Shown here: positions 59,801-64,000 of the stretch, in pieces | Numbering within the stretch: position 1 is the stretch's first letter | Layout: every line of letters begins with the position of its first letter | DNA from: Xiphias gladius | Lineage: Eukaryota; Chordata; Actinopteri; Istiophoriformes; Xiphiidae | DNA: 64,000 bases | Direction of reading: 5' to 3' | Assembly (NCBI RefSeq): GCF_016859285.1 | Contig: NC_053414.1 | Location: 4,142,017-4,206,016 of the forward strand | Notes under the pieces: model-generated | Told to the model about the DNA's origin: nothing | Databases searched by the model: none | Seen by the model: the letters and a program-made list of their open reading frames with translations, nothing else | Made by a program: the position numbers and the translations under genes

Positions 59801-62727
59801 TGCGCTTGGACAGTGATCGCTTCTTTATGGTCCTCAGAGTATTTGAGGTGAAAAATGACCCATATTTTGGAAGGAAAAAAAAAAAAAAATCTTAAAATTT
59901 TTAATTTCAATATTGTTCATTTTAAATCAAAAGAATCTCCTCATACTCACCAGAGAGACCACGTTGTTGGTGATGACGCCTCCAAACAGAGTCTTCACTG
60001 TGTTTTTCTGAGAGTAAAGACGAGCAAGACACACTCATTAATACGGCTGACTCGCATCTTTACTCAAACTTTGACTTCGACCTGTCACCGCGTTGAACTA
60101 TTGTTGATGCTGTTCAATACGTGAACCTTGCTCTGTCATTTCTATCATTTGGTTGATTATCATGTGCTAAGATCTGCTGCTTCTTGTAATGTTCCTTATG
60201 TGTGTTTGTCTTATATGGGTTTTATTCTTTTAACCTTAAAAGCACTTGAATTCTGGGTAATAACAAGGCTGTCATTTCGTTTTCCTGAATAGTACATTTG
60301 AATATCAGTTTGTCAACTCCTGTCATAACTGGATAATTCTACACTCACTGAGCACTTTATTAGGAACACCACACTAACCCTGGGTGGTTCCTCCCTTTGC
60401 TCTCTAATCAGCCTCAGGTCTTCGTGGCCTGGATTCTACAGGATGTTGGAAACTTTCCTTTGAGATTCTGGTCCAAGTTGACACGATTGCATCACATCAT
60501 TTCTGCAGATTTGTCGGCTGCACATTCAAGCTGCCAATCTGTTCTACCACATCCCAGAGGAGTTCTACTGGATCCAGATCTGGTGATTGGGGAGGCGACT
60601 TAAGTTCACTGAACTCATTGTCATGTTCATGAAACCAGTTTGAGACGACTTTAGCTTTGTGACCTGGAGCATTATCCTGCTGGAAGTAGCCAGTAGAAGA
60701 TGGTGAACAGTGGCGATAAAGGGAAGCACATGGTCAGGGACAATACTCAGATGGTCTGTGGCATTCAAACCATGATTGATTGGACTGTTGACACAAGGAA
60801 GGTTTGGTCCATGGATTCATGCTGTTGACACCAGATTCTGACTCTACCATCTGCTGCCTCAGCAGAAATCCAGATTCATCAGAGACCAGACTACGTTTTT
60901 CCACACTTCAGCTGTCCAGTTTTGGTGAGTCATGCCCACTTCAGCCTCAGATTTCTGTTCTTGGCAGGCAGGAGTGGAACCCGACGTGGTCTTCTGCTGT
61001 TGTAGCCTTTCCGCCTCGAGGTTTGACGTGTTGTGCTTTCTCAGATGCTTTTCTGCTCACCACAGTTGTAAAGAGTGGTTAACAGAGTTACTGTGGCATT
61101 TCTGTCAGCTCCAACCAGTCTGGCCATTCTCCTCTGACCTCCCCCATCAACAAGGTGTCTCCGTCCACAGAACTGCTGCTCACTGGATGTTTTTTTGTTT
61201 TTGGCTCCATTCTGAGTAAAAACTCTGGAGACCGTTGTGTGTGAAAATCCCCGGAGTTCAGCAGTTTCAGAAACACTCAGACCGGCCCGTCTGGCACCAA
61301 CAGTCCTGCCACGGTCAAACTCACTGGGATCACATTTTTCAAGTATTCAGATGTTTGATGTGACCATTAATTGAAGCTCGTGACCTGTCTCTGCTGGATG
61401 TGATGAGCTGCACTGATGCCACATGATTGGCTGATTGGATAACTACATGAATAAGTAGGTGTTCACAGTTGTTCCTAACAAAGTGCTCGGCGAGTGTATA
61501 ATCAGGAAATTTGTTGCTGGGTCTTTATTCCTACAAAATGTTGAATTCATAATTCAGAAAATATCTCCAGGAACCTTTTTCAGAACTGTAATAAAAATGA
61601 CCAAAACTTTCCTAGAGAATAAACCGGCTGGACAGAGGTAAAACCCACCCATAAAAACTGTACATCATCTTTCTATCATACATACTTTCTCTTAAGATGG
61701 AGTTGTCAATGGTCTGATTGGTGTGTGTTTACCAGCTCCTGGGACATCTCCTCTATCTTGGTGATGAGGTCGGTGAAGAACTCCGTCATGTCCTTCTGCT
61801 CCCCGGTGTTGAGAGGCTGCTTGTCCATGGTGTAGGTTTTACAGAAGGGCCGGGGGTTATACGCTTTCCTCTCACTCTCCTGAACAGACAGAGGAGGATG
61901 TTGAAAGGATCTGAAAGTTTAGACGATGCAACCGCGGTGTGGTCCATTCAGACCCACAGCATTGTCATCAAACCGTCCGCTGAGTGTACATCATAAACGA
62001 CAGAGGTAATAAACTTTAAACCAGTAACTTTTTTAATTTCACTGACAATAGAAAAACAACATTTTTGTGTGAGTGCCTGCTTTTCCCTTTTTTCCATTTG
62101 TCTTCAGTTTTCCAACAACTGACTTACAGTGGGCGGCTGTGGGTATCTCACAAATGGGTTTTAACACACAGAATTTGCACCAGATTCCAGGGCAGCTGTT
62201 CACACATCTGTATGAAAGCTCAAAACAGCGTGACTTACAAGTTTATGTTTGTTGCGTATATAGGATGTTAAAGTAATGACGTTTATATACGTCTATATAT
62301 GAAAAAGTGTGTTTCGGGTATGTTTGTGTTGTTATTAAAATACAAAGTGGGGGAGGGTTAGAGGGAAAGTTAGAGGTAAAACAAACTCACCATGAGATAT
62401 GTGAACATCTTCTGCAGCTCCAGCAGTGTGGTCTTGTGTTTGATGTCCTCAGCGTACTGCGCACACAGACACACAGGATGAGAATCTACACACTCGCTTG
62501 AATTTTGAACGATGCGTTTCTGAGAGAGAAAAGCGGTTTCCTGTCCGTCTTGCAGGTACTGACCTTGGCAGTGAAGACGGCCTGGCGGGCCTCAGGGATC
62601 ATGTAGAGCTGCTGGATGGTGGAGGCCAGGTAGCAGGTTGCTCCCAGGTTAGTCAGACCCACAAAGCGACACTCGGCCCGGACGTCGTCGTGGGGCCAGT
62701 AGTCCCACTTGTACGGGGCGTGAGAGG
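45015..62727 (-). CDS. usp34: Ubiquitin carboxyl-terminal hydrolase 34, 3' portion (38 exons, 5' part outside the window)
   Basis: Thirty-eight exons with consistent phases encode the catalytic domain and the whole C-terminal region of a very large USP. The sequence is recognised as USP34: [20 protein letters not shown], the following catalytic blocks, long helical repeats, and the C-terminal signature [14 protein letters not shown] with [11 protein letters not shown]34 is a cysteine protease that removes ubiquitin from substrates; the family is linked to Wnt signalling through axin stabilisation. The first exon here (62727-62564) follows a splice acceptor, so the N-terminal two-fifths lie to the right. 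The only phase conflict is between the last two recognised exons (46347-46503, then 45609-45015). usp34 is convergent with the cadherin gene. Confidence 0.95.
45690..45751. repeat. (CA)n microsatellite next to the last usp34 exon
   Basis: CA/CG-dinucleotide tract becoming pure CA, in the last usp34 intron about 85 bases upstream of the acceptor (GT-rich in transcript sense). Confidence 0.95.
46317..46340. repeat. (GT)n microsatellite at a usp34 donor
   Basis: Pure GT tract on the plus strand, hence CA in the transcript, starting 7 bases after the donor of exon 46503-46347. Confidence 0.95.
46347..57532 (-). CDS. usp34: usp34 C-terminal helical region exons
   Basis: Exons in transcript order: 57532-57468, 57299-57224, 56964-56917, 56708-56643, 56442-56362, 56185-56100, 55523-55355, 54768-54694, 54535-54390, 54245-54092, 53930-53886, 53586-53482, 53189-53042, 52662-52358, 51859-51530, 50761-50604, 50330-50252, 49712-49586, 49471-49364, 49078-48972, 48416-48292, 47679-47556, 47322-47243, 47148-47008, 46777-46637, 46503-46347. 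The product is rich in amphipathic helices and Leu, with an acidic Glu/Asp run in 54535-54390. No second enzyme domain is recognised; the region probably forms an ARM/HEAT-like scaffold, which is inference. Conservation with vertebrate USP34 is high until the last two exons. Confidence 0.92.
46603..46631. repeat. (GT)n microsatellite at a usp34 donor
   Basis: Pure GT tract on the plus strand, CA in the transcript, starting about 6 bases after the donor of exon 46777-46637. Confidence 0.95.
47508..47549. repeat. (CA)n microsatellite at a usp34 donor
   Basis: CA tract on the plus strand with one CG, GT in the transcript, starting about 7 bases after the donor of exon 47679-47556. Confidence 0.95.
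47681..47888. repeat. (GA)n-rich tract forming a long polypyrimidine stretch
   Basis: About 200 bases of GAGA and GACA units. On the usp34 strand it is nearly pure pyrimidine/TCTG and ends at the acceptor of exon 47679-47556. Confidence 0.95.
51381..51455. repeat. (AACC)n tetranucleotide microsatellite
   Basis: About 17 CCAA units in the usp34 intron between exons 51859-51530 and 50761-50604. Confidence 0.95.
57635..62727 (-). CDS. usp34: usp34 catalytic domain exons
   Basis: Exons in transcript order: 62727-62564, 62456-62391, 61879-61733, 60007-59951, 59469-59392, 59276-59182, 59074-58902, 58329-58179, 58044-57966, 57879-57826, 57730-57635. The Cys box ([10 protein letters not shown]) is in the first. 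Zinc-binding Cys pairs occur in TCSQCGKKV with an earlier Cys in DCDHVSQ. The His box GGHYYSFI is in 58329-58179, and NDAEV, carrying the third catalytic residue, is in 58044-57966. All catalytic residues are present, so an active peptidase is expected. Junction residues such as W/Y between 58179 and 58044 confirm the splicing. Confidence 0.93.
60340..61500. mobile_element. Non-autonomous DNA transposon with about 30-bp terminal inverted repeats
   Basis: The left end (60340-60371) begins TACACTCACTGAGCACTTTA. The right end (61469-61498), read in reverse, begins TACACTCGCCGAGCACTTTG. Both continue into TTAGGAACA, making an imperfect inverted repeat of about 30 bases next to TA. The interior has no open frame of useful length. 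It sits in a usp34 intron between 60007 and 61733. The family is not assigned. Confidence 0.75.
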
Positions 62728-64000
62728 CTGCAAGGAGGAACGTGAGGAGGAAGTTTAACAACCGTCTTACATGTTCGGCTTCTTTCTGCAGATCATGGCT
62801 ATTGCTGGTGAATTTGGTGACAGTTCTGCCTTTAGGTCCATTAAAAAAAAAAAAAAAATCTACTTAGACCTGCATTGCTCAATATTTTTTACATCAACAC
62901 AATGAAATGAGGCGCAATGTCAAAGGGCTAAGTTGCGGTGACAAACAAACAGAGGATTAGTACCAACTCTGCTGCTCTACAGAGCTTCTCAGCCTCTTAC
63001 AGCTCATAGTTTTGGTTTTTACAGCACATTTATAGTCTGGGTCAAACTCATTGCTTTCATCAGCTGAGTTTCCAAACAGCAGGCAGACACAGTTAGAGAC
63101 TAGGCTGCTGAAGAAAGTGGAACATTTAGCAGCTTTTACCAGATTCAGATACTTTTTTCATGAGTTGGTGGAGACCAAGTCAAGGCTAAAGGGAGAGTGA
63201 CTTTTTTCCATCACGTTAGCCGTAACAACTTTGTTGTAGAGTTCCTTCTGCCCCCAAGGTTATTACAGCATTAAGAACCATATATGTCAAACTCTGTACA
63301 GCAGCGGGCTCTGATGTAGAGAGGAGGAGGTGTTTAGTATGTTCGGCCTCTCCAGCATTCATCCCACGTGAGGGACAATGTCTCACAGAAACAGACCGGT
63401 TTCACTGTAGCAGAGCTCAAATTGAGTCAGGTCATTGTCCTTGAGGACTCCTGAGACAGAGTGTAGCTTGCGACGAGTTTCCTACCGTAAGACCAGGTGA
63501 ATACTGGTATAACATGAATCAGGTGGACCGAAAGATGATTCCTAATAAATTCTATGTCTGGTGGATGCGTAATGCACATTAACCGTAATAAATTTATCAG
63601 TCGGATATGGTGGTAACCTGTGCATCAGCTTCTTTTTAAGTTTTTCTGCCCCTTACAGTAGTGCCCCAAAAAAAAAAAAAAAAAAAAAACCAGTGCAGCT
63701 TTAAAGGTCATTTATCCTTAAGTAAAATGTCTTTTGGCTCCAAAAGGCAAAATGTTTTCTGCAATCAATCTAATTAAACCCGATGCGGCATCAGGGCCTG
63801 AAACTTCTAGAAGTAATAAAAATTGTAATATTACTGAGCAGTATTCCATATTTTTCATTAAAATCCCTGCCTGTCATTAAAAAAAAAAAATTATCCAATG
63901 GCAAAGAACCTAATTTGAAACGGCTAGGAAAGATTTTAGACCTAAAACTGGGATCCTGACTCAAAATATGTTGGAAACCTCCGATCTACCACACTGGCTG
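62728..64000 (-). other. usp34 intron running off the window
   Basis: Non-coding sequence upstream of the Cys-box exon, with A-runs at 62846, 63667 and 63880. No exon matching the N-terminal part of USP34 is recognised before the window ends. Confidence 0.6.

Noticed and set aside
1..64000. CRISPR arrays, operons, riboswitches, rRNA or tRNA genes
   Set aside because: The window is vertebrate genomic DNA; repeats present are microsatellites, LTRs and a pentamer satellite without spacer structure, and no tRNA or rRNA could be folded by eye.

Overview
The window looks like vertebrate, most probably teleost fish, nuclear DNA. It has many short exons with GT/AG introns, long AT-rich introns, abundant microsatellites, an endogenous retrovirus, a non-LTR tail ending in ATTGAATTGA, and protein-coding genes of vertebrate type. 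No bacterial features are present.

Left part (1-17,310). Two related minus-strand genes lie in tandem. Gene 1 (197-1,267, with a non-coding 5' exon and TATA box to about 2,012) encodes a signal peptide followed by a zinc-dependent deaminase core of AID/APOBEC type: HAE, 26 residues, then PC-x3-C. It resembles the secreted AID/APOBEC-like deaminases described from fishes (SNADs). Gene 2 (about 15,854-17,310) keeps the same promoter, the same 5' exon donor and a homologous signal-peptide exon. It is cut off, before the catalytic motifs, by an antisense retroviral LTR fragment.

Between the two genes sits a composite endogenous retrovirus (3,818-14,284) flanked by a 4-bp GGAC duplication. It has three LTRs, a shrunken duplicate (3,818-4,898) and one long but heavily mutated gag-pol-env copy (to 13,657). 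The LTR fragment that truncates gene 2 belongs to the same family.

Middle part (19,304-42,026, plus strand). One large cadherin-superfamily gene occupies at least 29 exons. It codes for a signal peptide, about 13 cadherin repeats, a membrane-adjacent domain, one transmembrane helix and a short tail ending in a PDZ-ligand-like TSSL. Reading phase is consistent at every junction except two places: a missing exon where an 830-bp RGTCA satellite now lies, and a one-base frameshift in exon 21.

Right part (45,015-62,727, minus strand). The last 38 recognisable coding exons of usp34, a very large deubiquitinase, run from the USP catalytic domain to the C-terminus. The 5' part of the gene lies beyond the right edge. 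The cadherin gene and usp34 are convergent, with about 3 kb between their stop codons.
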